DNA of 64,000 nt from Aquimarina sp. Aq78 (GTDB lineage Bacteria; Bacteroidota; Bacteroidia; Flavobacteriales; Flavobacteriaceae). The notes under the pieces are model-generated. The model was not told the DNA's origin. It did not search any database and saw nothing but the letters and a program-made list of their open reading frames with translations. Below are positions 17,238-25,309 of this stretch, piece after piece. The translations under genes were made by a program, and so were the position numbers. The number at the start of each line of letters is the position of its first letter. Positions within the stretch are counted from its first letter, which is position 1. Location of the stretch: assembly GCF_900299525.1 (NCBI RefSeq), contig NZ_OMKA01000026.1:248001-312000 (forward strand), read 5' to 3'.

Positions 17238-18971
17238 TTACATAGTGTCTAAGTCATATAGCTTCTTAATAAAATAAGAAGTTTTGATACCGGTACTCTT
17301 TTTAAAGGCAGATGAAAAAGATTCAGCTGTATTAAACCCCATTTCTTCTGCAATACCCTGTATGGTATAGTGTTTAAGAGTTTTGTTTTCTTTTAACTGG
17401 ATTACTGCATGTGCAACCCTAAGATCATTGATGTAATTAGTGAAATTCTTTTGCTTATGATGATTAATCACTTTTGATAAATACTTTGTATTAGTTTTAA
17501 TGTCTTTAGCCAAAGAGGTAGTACTAATATTCTTTTTAAGGTAATGATGATTTTGTTCAAATAGGACCAGCTTATTAAGAATTTCTTCAACGATATCATC
17601 AGCCACTCCAATATCCCTATCACTTTGTTGTTTTTCTCGTGTAGTTTGGGTTAACTTGTCTTCAGAAATCAGTTGTTCAAATTTTTTCTGATAGGTTTTT
17701 CTCTTTTGGTATTGACGATATAAAAAAGCAATGGCAACAAGAGTAAGTAATGAGAGAAAAATCACTAAAAGATTTAGGTTTTTATTATTACCTTTTAATT
17801 CATTGATTAGGATTTCTTTTTCTTTTAATAATAAGGGAGTATCAAACTCTTTGAATAAGCGCGAGGATACAAAAGAAGCTTCCTGGTTAATGACACTATC
17901 AAATTTCAGCAATTTGTTAATATATTCGAGTTGTTTTTCCTTTTTATGATTCGTCTTATAAAAGTTTATCATAAACTCATAGCTTTCTCGAATCTCCAAG
18001 GGAGTAATTTTTTCTTTTTGCAGGATAGAATCTACAGTAAGAAAGTGTTTTTTAGCTCCAATGGCGTCTTGTTTTAGAAGCTGTAGTTTTCCTAGATAAA
18101 ACTCACCCAAAATATATGCTTTTCTGTTTTCAGATCGGGTTTTATCAAGGATAGGTATACCCTTGGCAATGCTATCATAAGCGTTCTTAAATTTTTCTTT
18201 ATAGAAGAGATTGATACCCTCATTAATGATAACCCTGCCATAAAACCTATTATAATTATGCTCCGATTTATAGGCTCGTTTAATTGCTTCATAATGATAC
18301 ACTGAAGCAGAATCCAGGAGATTATTATAGCGGTAAGATTCTGCTAGAGGGATTATAGAATTTAAATATCGAACCGTATCAGTAGCATGTTTTGTAATAA
18401 TATGAGCAAAGTTTTCTTTAAAAAGAGGTAAGGCTTCCTGATGTTTTCCTATTTCGGTTTTAATACAAGCAATATTATGTTCGGTAATAGAAATATATTC
18501 GGTACTATTTACTTTTTCGGCTAATGCCAATGCTTGTAAATAATTATCTAATGCTAAAGTATACTGACCATTATTTAAATAGTACCCTCCTTTAAAAGAA
18601 TATCCTTTAATTGTGATATTACCTTCTAAATTTTTACTTAAAGCTATAGAGCGATCAATTAATCTTATTTTTTCCGATTCTTCTTCAGCATAATAAAACA
18701 ACCAACTATAAGCTTTAGCCATTTCTAGAGTATTGTTTTCTGAAATGGCTTTCTTTAAATAAGTATATAAATAAGTTTTTGAAATTAGAGTATCTCTATA
18801 GGTTTTCATGTGGATTTTATAGATACTATCATAATCCAAGGTTTTTAAAGAATCGGGAATTACAAAATCTTCTTCCTGCCCCGTAGTAATTTGTATACAG
18901 CACAGTAAAAAAACAATAGCTATCCTTTTATAAAAGGAAGTGAAAAAGAGATATGTCTTTTTTGTGTTCAA
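17238..18971 (-). CDS. TPR-AraC membrane-anchored transcriptional regulator
   Basis: This 577-residue regulator is of a type common in Flavobacteria. An exported N-terminus (signal-like helix about 13-31) is followed by tetratricopeptide repeats (about 75-370; for example YLNNGQYTLALDNYLQALAL and IKTEIGKHQEALPLFKENF). A single TM helix (about 397-417, LLVIFLSLLTLVAIAFLYRQY) leads to a cytosolic AraC double HTH (about 470-570; TKYLSKVINHH, GIAEEMGFNTAESFSSAFKK, TSYFIKKL). The periplasmic TPRs presumably sense a ligand or protein partner and signal to the DNA-binding end (inference). It is divergent from the two-TM GAF-AraC gene; the RiPP precursor lies downstream. Confidence 0.85.
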   Translation of the reverse strand: MNTKKTYLFFTSFYKRIAIVFLLCCIQITTGQEEDFVIPDSLKTLDYDSIYKIHMKTYRDTLISKTYLYTYLKKAISENNTLEMAKAYSWLFYYAEEESEKIRLIDRSIALSKNLEGNITIKGYSFKGGYYLNNGQYTLALDNYLQALALAEKVNSTEYISITEHNIACIKTEIGKHQEALPLFKENFAHIITKHATDTVRYLNSIIPLAESYRYNNLLDSASVYHYEAIKRAYKSEHNYNRFYGRVIINEGINLFYKEKFKNAYDSIAKGIPILDKTRSENRKAYILGEFYLGKLQLLKQDAIGAKKHFLTVDSILQKEKITPLEIRESYEFMINFYKTNHKKEKQLEYINKLLKFDSVINQEASFVSSRLFKEFDTPLLLKEKEILINELKGNNKNLNLLVIFLSLLTLVAIAFLYRQYQKRKTYQKKFEQLISEDKLTQTTREKQQSDRDIGVADDIVEEILNKLVLFEQNHHYLKKNISTTSLAKDIKTNTKYLSKVINHHKQKNFTNYINDLRVAHAVIQLKENKTLKHYTIQGIAEEMGFNTAESFSSAFKKSTGIKTSYFIKKLYDLDTM

Positions 18972-19116
18972 GGGGTTTTATCGATTTATCTAGCTATAAA
19001 GATACTATTTTCTGGTTTCTATAAGATTTCAAAACAAACCCATTTTAAATACCTGAAAATAAGTATGTTGTTTGATAGAATCAATATCGAAATTCTCAGA
19101 ATATCGAGATATTTTG

Positions 19117-19149
19117 TTTGTTTTCAAAGGTATTGTCAGTATATATTTG
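19117..19149 (+). promoter_or_regulatory. Promoter of the two-TM GAF-AraC gene
   Basis: TATATTTG at 19142-19149 matches the -7 box TAnnTTTG exactly, and a TTTG at 19117-19120 could be the -33 element (21-bp spacer). The start codon is 24 bp downstream of the box, which supports ATG 19174. Confidence 0.65.
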
Positions 19150-19173
19150 AATTGGACAAAAAAATCAATCATC

Positions 19174-20454
19174 ATGAATATCAAGAAATACATAGGTGAT
19201 AAAATAGTAATAAAGGTTTCAGCAATTTTGGTATGTGGGATTGTATTTCTCTTTATGGTCATGTGCTATAAGATGCTAAGTACAGATGTTTTCTTATTTA
19301 ATACAAGACATATGTTTGCAATGCTGATTGTATTAAATATAGTATTACTTATCACCATATTTACTTTTTTCTTTTCGAGTATAGTTCTAAAGAACTTTTC
19401 TAATTTCTATTTTAGGATACCTCTTTTTTTTAATCAAGTATTTGCCGTAGCATATAATGGTGTGTTTACTACTACAAAACAGCTAACACCAGAGTTTGAT
19501 AAAGTGAAGAGTAAAAAAGATTTGATACGAAGTTCAATTTCAAATTTTAGCACACATGGGCTGGATCAGATTTTTTCTGAAAAAGAACATATAAAACATC
19601 AAAACACATCAAATGAAACAATAGGAATACTAAGTTATTTTGCATCATCACTATTTGAAAAAAATAAGCTTGAAGATGTTTTATGGGATATCGTAGAGAA
19701 TTGCATTTCGCAACTCGAACTAGAGGATTGTGTGATCTATATGCTGGATACCCAAAATAGGGTTTTGATACAAAAAGCAGCATTTGGTCATAAAAATAAC
19801 GGAGAAAGAAAAGTTGTAAGCCCTATCCAAATTCCATTAGGAGAAGGTATTGTTGGTAGAGTAGCACAATCAGGAACATTTGAATATGTTCCTGATGTGA
19901 CCAAAGATTCTGGATATATCATAGATGATGATCGTAGAATGTCTGAATTGTCTGTTCCTATTTTTATTGGTGATGAGGTAGTAGGTGTTCTGGATTCTGA
20001 GCATTCTCAAAAAGATTTTTTTAGCAATAATCATGTGTTTTTGTTTCAGTTAATTGCCAGGCTAACTGGAAAAAAACTAAAACAAATTCACATAAAAAAC
20101 GAATCCCACATTACAAATGATAATGTGTATTTTAAAGAACTTGATTTTTTGATGAAAGAAGCCAAAATATACCGAGATCCAAATCTGGGATTAGACAGTA
20201 TGGCCAAAAAACTAAATATAAGCGGTAATTACCTATCACAATTGGTTAATAAATTAAGTGGATATAATTTTACCGATTATGTAAATAGATATAGAATAAA
20301 GGATGCAAAATTTAAATTAAGAAACCCTAATTTTATAAACTACACTATTATAGCGATCGCTTTGGAGTCTGGGTTTAATTCGAAATCAACTTTTTACAGT
20401 GCTTTTAAAAAACTAACTGGTATTTCGCCAAAAGAATACAGAAAAATCTCCTAA
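19174..20454 (+). CDS. Two-TM, GAF, AraC-type membrane regulator
   Basis: This 426-residue paralogue of the 12940 regulator has only two TM helices (about 15-38 and 47-72). They are followed by a GAF domain (about 140-300; GILSYFASSLFEKNKLEDVL, PLGEGIVGRVAQSG, ELSVPIFIGDEVVGVLDSEH) and an AraC double HTH (about 315-425; SMAKKLNISGNYLSQLVN, ALESGFNSKSTFYSAFKK, GISPKEYR). The near-identical recognition regions of the two proteins suggest overlapping DNA targets. Dyad copy 2 begins 6 bp after the stop codon, mirroring the first regulator and dyad copy 1. I use the ATG at 19174, after a good promoter; the TTG at 19072 lies upstream of that promoter. Confidence 0.82.
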   Translation: MNIKKYIGDKIVIKVSAILVCGIVFLFMVMCYKMLSTDVFLFNTRHMFAMLIVLNIVLLITIFTFFFSSIVLKNFSNFYFRIPLFFNQVFAVAYNGVFTTTKQLTPEFDKVKSKKDLIRSSISNFSTHGLDQIFSEKEHIKHQNTSNETIGILSYFASSLFEKNKLEDVLWDIVENCISQLELEDCVIYMLDTQNRVLIQKAAFGHKNNGERKVVSPIQIPLGEGIVGRVAQSGTFEYVPDVTKDSGYIIDDDRRMSELSVPIFIGDEVVGVLDSEHSQKDFFSNNHVFLFQLIARLTGKKLKQIHIKNESHITNDNVYFKELDFLMKEAKIYRDPNLGLDSMAKKLNISGNYLSQLVNKLSGYNFTDYVNRYRIKDAKFKLRNPNFINYTIIAIALESGFNSKSTFYSAFKKLTGISPKEYRKIS

Positions 20455-20460
20455 AAAAAA

Positions 20461-20522
20461 GTCCGGATTCTTTGAAATTCAAACTTTCTGGACATTCGTA
20501 CGCTTCTCCCTAATTAATTTTA
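20461..20522 (+). promoter_or_regulatory. 33-bp dyad plus -7 box, copy 2 (propeller lipoprotein)
   Basis: The dyad at 20461-20493 has GTCCGGA and TCTGGAC ends with the core TTTGAAATTCAAA. After 21 bp comes TAATTTTA (20515-20522), one mismatch from TAnnTTTG. Confidence 0.8.
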
Positions 20523-20647
20523 TCATCCTAAGTACTACACAAGTACAAACTAAGTATTTGTTGTTTTTAGCTTAAGCAGTTTGTTGCTCTATAGTAGGCT
20601 AAGAATAAGGATAGATTTTTATAAACAAATCATAAAAACATAAACAA

Positions 20648-22270
20648 ATGAAAAAGAAACAGTTTTTATATCGTTTGATCATCTTTTGCGTGTTGATTGT
20701 AGGATGCAAAAATGATGATGACATAGTTGTACCACCTGTATCAGCCGAGAATCAGGCACCAGGAGATTTTACAATACAAGTTAACCAAATTACCGATAAT
20801 AGTGCACTGCTAGAATGGACTCTGGTAGTTGACCCAGATGATGATGAGGTAACATATGCCGTTTTTTTAGGAGATAATACAATGCAGTCGGATTTACAAA
20901 CCACAGAGTTTTTGTTAGAAGGGCTTAATGCCCAAACCAGCTACATTGGAAAAGTAGTAGCTTCTGATGGAAAAGGAGGAACATCAGAAAGCACATTTAC
21001 CTTTGATACAGAAGGAGGAGCTGTCATTAACGAAGAAGTATCAATAGCATGGGAAAAATCTTATGGAGGTTCTCATATTGACATCGCTAATGCGCTGCAA
21101 TTAACAATAGATGGGGGGTATATTGTGGTTGGTACTGCTAATTCTGATGATGGAGACGTAGGTGGTAATAACGATGCAGATGGGTATATAGGAGGAGACT
21201 ATTGGGTTATTAAATTAAGTAATTCGGGTGAACTAATGTGGGAAACTAACCTGGGAGGCTTTAGTGATGAAGCCGCAAATAGTATACAACAAACATCAGA
21301 TGGCGGATATATAGTTGCAGGAATGACTGATTCTAATGATCAGGACATTAGTGGTGATACTTCTTTTGCCGATTTTTGGATTGTAAAATTAGATGGCTCA
21401 GGAAATTTGGTTTGGGAGACCAATTATGGTGGAAGTGGAAATGAAGAAGCAACAGATATCGAACAAACATCAGATGACGGTTTTATTGTCGCAGGTTTTA
21501 CTAGTTCTTCAAACGGTGATGTAGGAGACAATTATGGAGGTCTGGATTACTGGGTAATAAAGTTAGACTCTTTTGGAGGCTTAGTATGGGAAACAAATCT
21601 TGGAGGTACCGGATTTGATATTGCACAATCGGTTGAACAAACGTTAGATGGAGGTTATATCGTTGGAGGATATTCAGAATCCTCAGACGGTGTTGTAGGA
21701 AGTAACTATGGAGAAAAAGATTTTTGGATTGTAAAATTAGATGTTTTAGGAAATTTGGTTTGGGAAACAAACCTTGGAGGAACACTTGATGATCTGGCAT
21801 ATGATGTTCATCAAACTACTGATCAAGGATATATCGTAGCTGGATATTCTGAATCCTCAGATTTTGATGTAAGTGGTAATAATGGAAAAAAAGATAGTTG
21901 GATCTTAAAATTAGATACTTCGGGAGAACTGGTATGGCAGGTTAACCTTGGTAGTTCAGAGAGTGATGCCGCTCGCTCTGTTCAACAAACGACAGATGGA
22001 GGATATATCTTTGCTGGGAACTCGGGAGCAAGCGACTTTGATGCAAGTACAAATAATGGAGGCTATGCAGATTTCTGGGTGGTAAAACTAAATCCTTTTG
22101 GTGAATTGTTATGGGAAATTAGCTTTGGTGGTCCAGAACCTGATTATGCAAATACGATTCAACAAACCAATAACGGTTACATCGTAGCTGGTTATGTTTA
22201 TGCTCCTGGAGGAGATATTAGTGGTGCCGGTAAAGGTATGTGGGATTACTGGGTCGTAAAACTAGAATAA
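20648..22270 (+). CDS. FN3 plus seven-bladed propeller lipoprotein
   Basis: This 540-residue lipoprotein has its Cys at residue 19-20 in LIVGCKNDDD; the acidic run is a surface-export type signal. A fibronectin type III domain (about 35-125) is followed by seven repeats of about 58 residues. Each runs 'W-E-T-N-x-G-G', then 'I-Q-Q-T-x-D-G-G-Y-I-V-A-G', then an acidic loop (S-x-D-G-D-V), then 'D-x-W-V-V-K-L-D'. Seven such units would close a seven-bladed beta-propeller. This repeat is frequent in secreted proteins of Flavobacteria and its ligand is unknown; the Asp-rich loops may bind Ca2+ (inference). There is no T9SS tag, as expected for a lipoprotein. Dyad copy 2 drives it. Confidence 0.8.
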   Translation: MKKKQFLYRLIIFCVLIVGCKNDDDIVVPPVSAENQAPGDFTIQVNQITDNSALLEWTLVVDPDDDEVTYAVFLGDNTMQSDLQTTEFLLEGLNAQTSYIGKVVASDGKGGTSESTFTFDTEGGAVINEEVSIAWEKSYGGSHIDIANALQLTIDGGYIVVGTANSDDGDVGGNNDADGYIGGDYWVIKLSNSGELMWETNLGGFSDEAANSIQQTSDGGYIVAGMTDSNDQDISGDTSFADFWIVKLDGSGNLVWETNYGGSGNEEATDIEQTSDDGFIVAGFTSSSNGDVGDNYGGLDYWVIKLDSFGGLVWETNLGGTGFDIAQSVEQTLDGGYIVGGYSESSDGVVGSNYGEKDFWIVKLDVLGNLVWETNLGGTLDDLAYDVHQTTDQGYIVAGYSESSDFDVSGNNGKKDSWILKLDTSGELVWQVNLGSSESDAARSVQQTTDGGYIFAGNSGASDFDASTNNGGYADFWVVKLNPFGELLWEISFGGPEPDYANTIQQTNNGYIVAGYVYAPGGDISGAGKGMWDYWVVKLE

Positions 22271-22335
22271 TTCCTGCGATACTATAAAAACAATTTGTAA
22301 TGATTAGGTTTTTTTGTCCATGCTTTTCATTACCT

Positions 22336-22382
22336 CGGATCCTCATTACCTAACCTAACAAAGATAATGGGGATCCGTTTTT
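22336..22382 (+). terminator. Terminator after the propeller lipoprotein gene
   Basis: CGGATCC and GGATCCG arms, extended by a TCATTA/TAATG pairing, are followed by five T residues, some 65 bp after the stop codon. Confidence 0.85.
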
Positions 22383-22411
22383 CTAACCTACAGGTAAACC
22401 CCTTAAAAAAC

Positions 22412-22473
22412 GTCCGAATTCTTTGAAATTCAAACTTTTCGGATATTCTAAATCTCGACCATAATTAGGTTTG
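22412..22473 (+). promoter_or_regulatory. 33-bp dyad plus -7 box, copy 3 (Kelch lipoprotein)
   Basis: GTCCGAA and TTCGGAT arms at 22412-22444 surround TTTGAAATTCAAA. After 21 bp comes a perfect TAGGTTTG at 22466-22473. The 33 bases are identical to copy 4. Confidence 0.88.
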
Positions 22474-22512
22474 TATCCATAACTTTTAGAATAACTATAA
22501 ACACTTAAACGT

Positions 22513-23523
22513 ATGAAAAAAAATTGCTACATAATTTCAGCACTATTGTTTTTGGTCCTGTTATCATGTGATATTGAAGAAACCCAGACAGAAAACTTTG
22601 AAAAGAGTAATGTCAATTCTTTTACGACCAAAGCAATTAGTTTACATCCCAAGAAGGTTCTTAAAGAAACCCCTTTTGGAGGGAGAGCCAATCATACCTC
22701 ACTTGTATTTGACAATAAAATGTGGGTAATAGCGGGTAATGGTCCAGGAATATACTATAACGATGCATGGTATAGTAAAGATGGTACTACCTGGATGGCA
22801 GCTACAAAAAAAGCTTCTTTTTCACTGAGAACAAATCATGCTGCAACTGTTTCTCAAGGTAAAATGTGGATAACAGGTGGTAGGCTTGTTAATGAAATGA
22901 ATGATGTTTGGTTTAGTACAGACGGGAAGACCTGGAAAGAAGCTACAAGCAATGCTTCTTTTTCACCAAGATCAGGACATACGATGGTCGATTTACAAGG
23001 AAGAATGTTTGTAATTGGTGGTCATGAAAATGGAATTGAAAAAGGTGATATTTGGGTAAGTAGTGATGGGTCTAAATGGAATTTAGTATCCAATCTGGCA
23101 CCTTTTGGAGCAAGAAGAGATCATGCCTCTGTAGTGTATGATAATAAGATATGGGTTATTGGAGGCTATGATGCCAATAATAACTTTTTAAACGATGTAT
23201 GGTATTCGCCAAATGGCTTTCAATGGTTTCTCGCTACCCCAGACGCAGATTTTTTACCTAGAAGAGATCATGCAGTAACAGTAGATAAAAAAGGAATGTG
23301 GTTAACTGCCGGAACAAGAAATAACGACTTCGAGTATTTTAATGATATCTGGTATAGTACCAATGGTATAGACTGGAAAAAAACGTTTCTAACTAAAAAG
23401 TTTCAAGAAAGAACGCAGCATACATCTGTGTATTTTAACAAGAAATTATGGATCATTAGTGGATATGCTTTGAACAATGGAAGCCCTGATGACTTTTATC
23501 ACGATATCTGGTCTTTTGAATAA
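22513..23523 (+). CDS. Kelch-repeat (six-bladed propeller) lipoprotein
   Basis: This 336-residue lipoprotein has its lipobox Cys at residue 19 (LLSCDIEE), followed by acidic residues. After a 30-residue linker come six Kelch-like repeats. Each begins with 'F-x-x-R-x-x-H', continues with a strand such as MWVIAGN or IWVIGGY, and ends with 'N-D-V-W-Y-S-x-D-G-x-x-W'. Six blades would close a propeller. Kelch propellers bind proteins or glycans; some are sialate mutarotases or galactose oxidases, but no metal or catalytic residues of those enzymes are evident. The promoter has dyad copy 3, the start codon is 39 bp past the -7 box, and the gene is probably co-regulated with 20648 and 25310. Confidence 0.8.
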   Translation: MKKNCYIISALLFLVLLSCDIEETQTENFEKSNVNSFTTKAISLHPKKVLKETPFGGRANHTSLVFDNKMWVIAGNGPGIYYNDAWYSKDGTTWMAATKKASFSLRTNHAATVSQGKMWITGGRLVNEMNDVWFSTDGKTWKEATSNASFSPRSGHTMVDLQGRMFVIGGHENGIEKGDIWVSSDGSKWNLVSNLAPFGARRDHASVVYDNKIWVIGGYDANNNFLNDVWYSPNGFQWFLATPDADFLPRRDHAVTVDKKGMWLTAGTRNNDFEYFNDIWYSTNGIDWKKTFLTKKFQERTQHTSVYFNKKLWIISGYALNNGSPDDFYHDIWSFE

Positions 23524-23624
23524 TAACAATGATATTTCTGATGCAGGTCACTATTCTAATATCCAATTTTTAAAGCATGGCATGTGTTTACGTTTGTGAT
23601 TACTTAAATAAAAACAATAAATAA

Positions 23625-24230
23625 ATGAAAAAATTAATTCTAATTCTGCTAATAGGTACTGTTCCTATGTTTGGGCAGCAACAAAATAATACGATAAGTG
23701 TAATAGGAGAATGTGATAAAAAAGTTGATATCGAAAAATATATTATTAATGTCGAATTCAAAGAAGTTATGGCAGATGGATATCAAAATATTGAATCCAA
23801 AAGCATATCACAACTCAAAGAGGATTATAAGAACAAATTGAATACTATAGGTGTAGATTTTGAAAAGTTTAAAGAAAATGTTTTGTATAAAATTACCTCT
23901 ACGGGTTATGGAGCGCAGGCTTATTATTTTTATGTTACAAAATCCCTTGATGAAGTAAAAAAAATACATGCTCAAAAAATGAAAGGAGTAACAATCACGT
24001 GGGTAGATGTTATTGCTAAAGAAAAGACCAATGAAGAAATGATAGTATTGAATAAAAAAGCCATCCAGGATGCTAGAGGTAAAGCTACTAGAATTGCAGG
24101 TAGTGTCAATAAAAAAATAGGGGATATACAAAACATAGAAGACACTAATTATAAGCGACAATATTATAATGTGAACAAATCACAAGAACTACAAAAACAT
24201 TACATAACAGTAACATTTGTTTTGGAATAG
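23625..24230 (+). CDS. SIMPL-domain (DUF541) exported protein
   Basis: This 201-residue exported protein has a signal peptide ending near MFGQQ. It carries the SIMPL/DUF541 pattern: an initial strand 'NTISVIGECDKKVD', a long helix with KSISQLKEDYKNKLNTIG, and the C-terminal helix 'KKAIQDARGKATRIAGSVN' followed by 'IGDIQNIED'. SIMPL proteins (E. coli YggE, for example) are periplasmic or surface proteins linked to oxidative stress; their exact biochemical role is not settled. There is no dyad upstream, and the gene ends at a strong terminator. Confidence 0.78.
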   Translation: MKKLILILLIGTVPMFGQQQNNTISVIGECDKKVDIEKYIINVEFKEVMADGYQNIESKSISQLKEDYKNKLNTIGVDFEKFKENVLYKITSTGYGAQAYYFYVTKSLDEVKKIHAQKMKGVTITWVDVIAKEKTNEEMIVLNKKAIQDARGKATRIAGSVNKKIGDIQNIEDTNYKRQYYNVNKSQELQKHYITVTFVLE

Positions 24231-24308
24231 ACTTTTGAGAATCAATTAAAATGATACAGACATCTCTAAAAACTAGATGAAAAATGATTAGCTTTAAGCT
24301 GAAATTAA

Positions 24309-24348
24309 ATAAAAGTGTCAATAATATTAATATTATTGACACTTTTAT
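24309..24348. terminator. Terminator, perfect 40-bp palindrome
   Basis: ATAAAAGTGTCAATAATATT and its exact complement form a 20-bp stem flanked by A- and T-rich ends, about 80 bp after the SIMPL gene. Confidence 0.85.
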
Positions 24349-24460
24349 TTAGTTGTAAATCAAAAAATACAATGAATAATACCGATAGTATATCAAAAAG
24401 AAGGGCGCTATTTAAACGTATAAATAGAAAAGTAAATACGAATTAAATTTAAAAATAGAA

Positions 24461-25081
24461 ATGTATCATATATTGACAAAATCGATAGTAATTTTTGGTT
24501 TTCTTTTTTGTAGTACAGGTTATACACAAAAAAAAGAAACAGATACAAAAATGAATCAACCAATATCTACAGTGGATGATACCCTTAGGGTTGGATACAC
24601 ATATTGGTGGCCACAATCAGGGCCTTTTATTGGTAATTGTGGAGATAAATATGCATTAGTTTTTTTAGGCACTATTCAGCATATTGATAATCCGGTTAAG
24701 AATGATGATCTGCTCTATACGCCTCAAAAAGGAAGTATCAAGATCGATAAGGTGTTAACTTCAAGAGTACTTAAGAAGAATAAGTATGACAAACAAAAAT
24801 TCTTTGTTTCAGATTATTTCTATAAGCAAGATGTAAAACAAGGAGATCGGGTACTGGTTTTTTGCTATGAATACGAAGATAATTATAGTATTCCGGGAGG
24901 AAAGTCGATGTTAAAAATAAAAGGAGATAATGATCCTATTTTACTATCCATTAAAAGATATATTCAGTCTGGTCAAAATGCATTAGAGCTAAAAAAGGAT
25001 GTGACTTTATGGAAAAACTATGGTTTAGAGGCAGAGGTAAAACAGGTTATTGAATGTAGAGAAATGAGAAGTAAGGATTGA
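24461..25081 (+). CDS. Exported protein of unknown function
   Basis: This 206-residue protein has a plausible signal peptide (about residues 1-22, cleavage after GYTQ). I do not recognise the family. The N-terminal third contains YTYWWPQSGPFIGNCGDKYAL. The middle alternates strands and charged turns (VFLGTIQHI, SIKIDKVLTSRVLKK, DYFYKQDVKQGDRVLVFCYEY), which suggests a small beta-barrel of the OB/NTR type. The C-terminus is helical. Three cysteines (two early, one near the end) might pair in the periplasm. It lies between two dyad-controlled genes but has no dyad of its own; a short repeat, CTATTTA/TAAATAG (24408-24427), lies upstream. Confidence 0.6.
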   Translation: MYHILTKSIVIFGFLFCSTGYTQKKETDTKMNQPISTVDDTLRVGYTYWWPQSGPFIGNCGDKYALVFLGTIQHIDNPVKNDDLLYTPQKGSIKIDKVLTSRVLKKNKYDKQKFFVSDYFYKQDVKQGDRVLVFCYEYEDNYSIPGGKSMLKIKGDNDPILLSIKRYIQSGQNALELKKDVTLWKNYGLEAEVKQVIECREMRSKD

Positions 25082-25220
25082 AGAACCTAAAAGTTTTTAC
25101 TACATCAATTGTCATAACAGTATACTTCAGCATAAATATCTAAATTATATAGAAAAAGTATAGTATTTAAAGCACTCAGGTGTTTTCACTCCAAAAACAC
25201 AGTCAAACCCCTTAAAAAAT

Positions 25221-25282
25221 GTCCGAATTCTTTGAAATTCAAACTTTTCGGATAGTACATATTCTTACCCATACTAGGTTTG
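25221..25282 (+). promoter_or_regulatory. 33-bp dyad plus -7 box, copy 4 (collagen-like lipoprotein)
   Basis: GTCCGAA and TTCGGAT arms at 25221-25253 surround TTTGAAATTCAAA. A 21-bp gap leads to TAGGTTTG at 25275-25282. The similarity to copy 3 continues upstream (CCCCTTAAAAAA) and into the leader. Confidence 0.88.
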
Positions 25283-25309
25283 TGCCATTAACTTTTAAAA
25301 ATTATAAAA

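Noticed and set aside
14637-25253. The 33-bp dyads as transposon ends or terminators
   Set aside because: They have no T-run and the hairpin loop would be too small. They keep a fixed distance to a -7 box and lie before genes, not after. No target duplication is seen.
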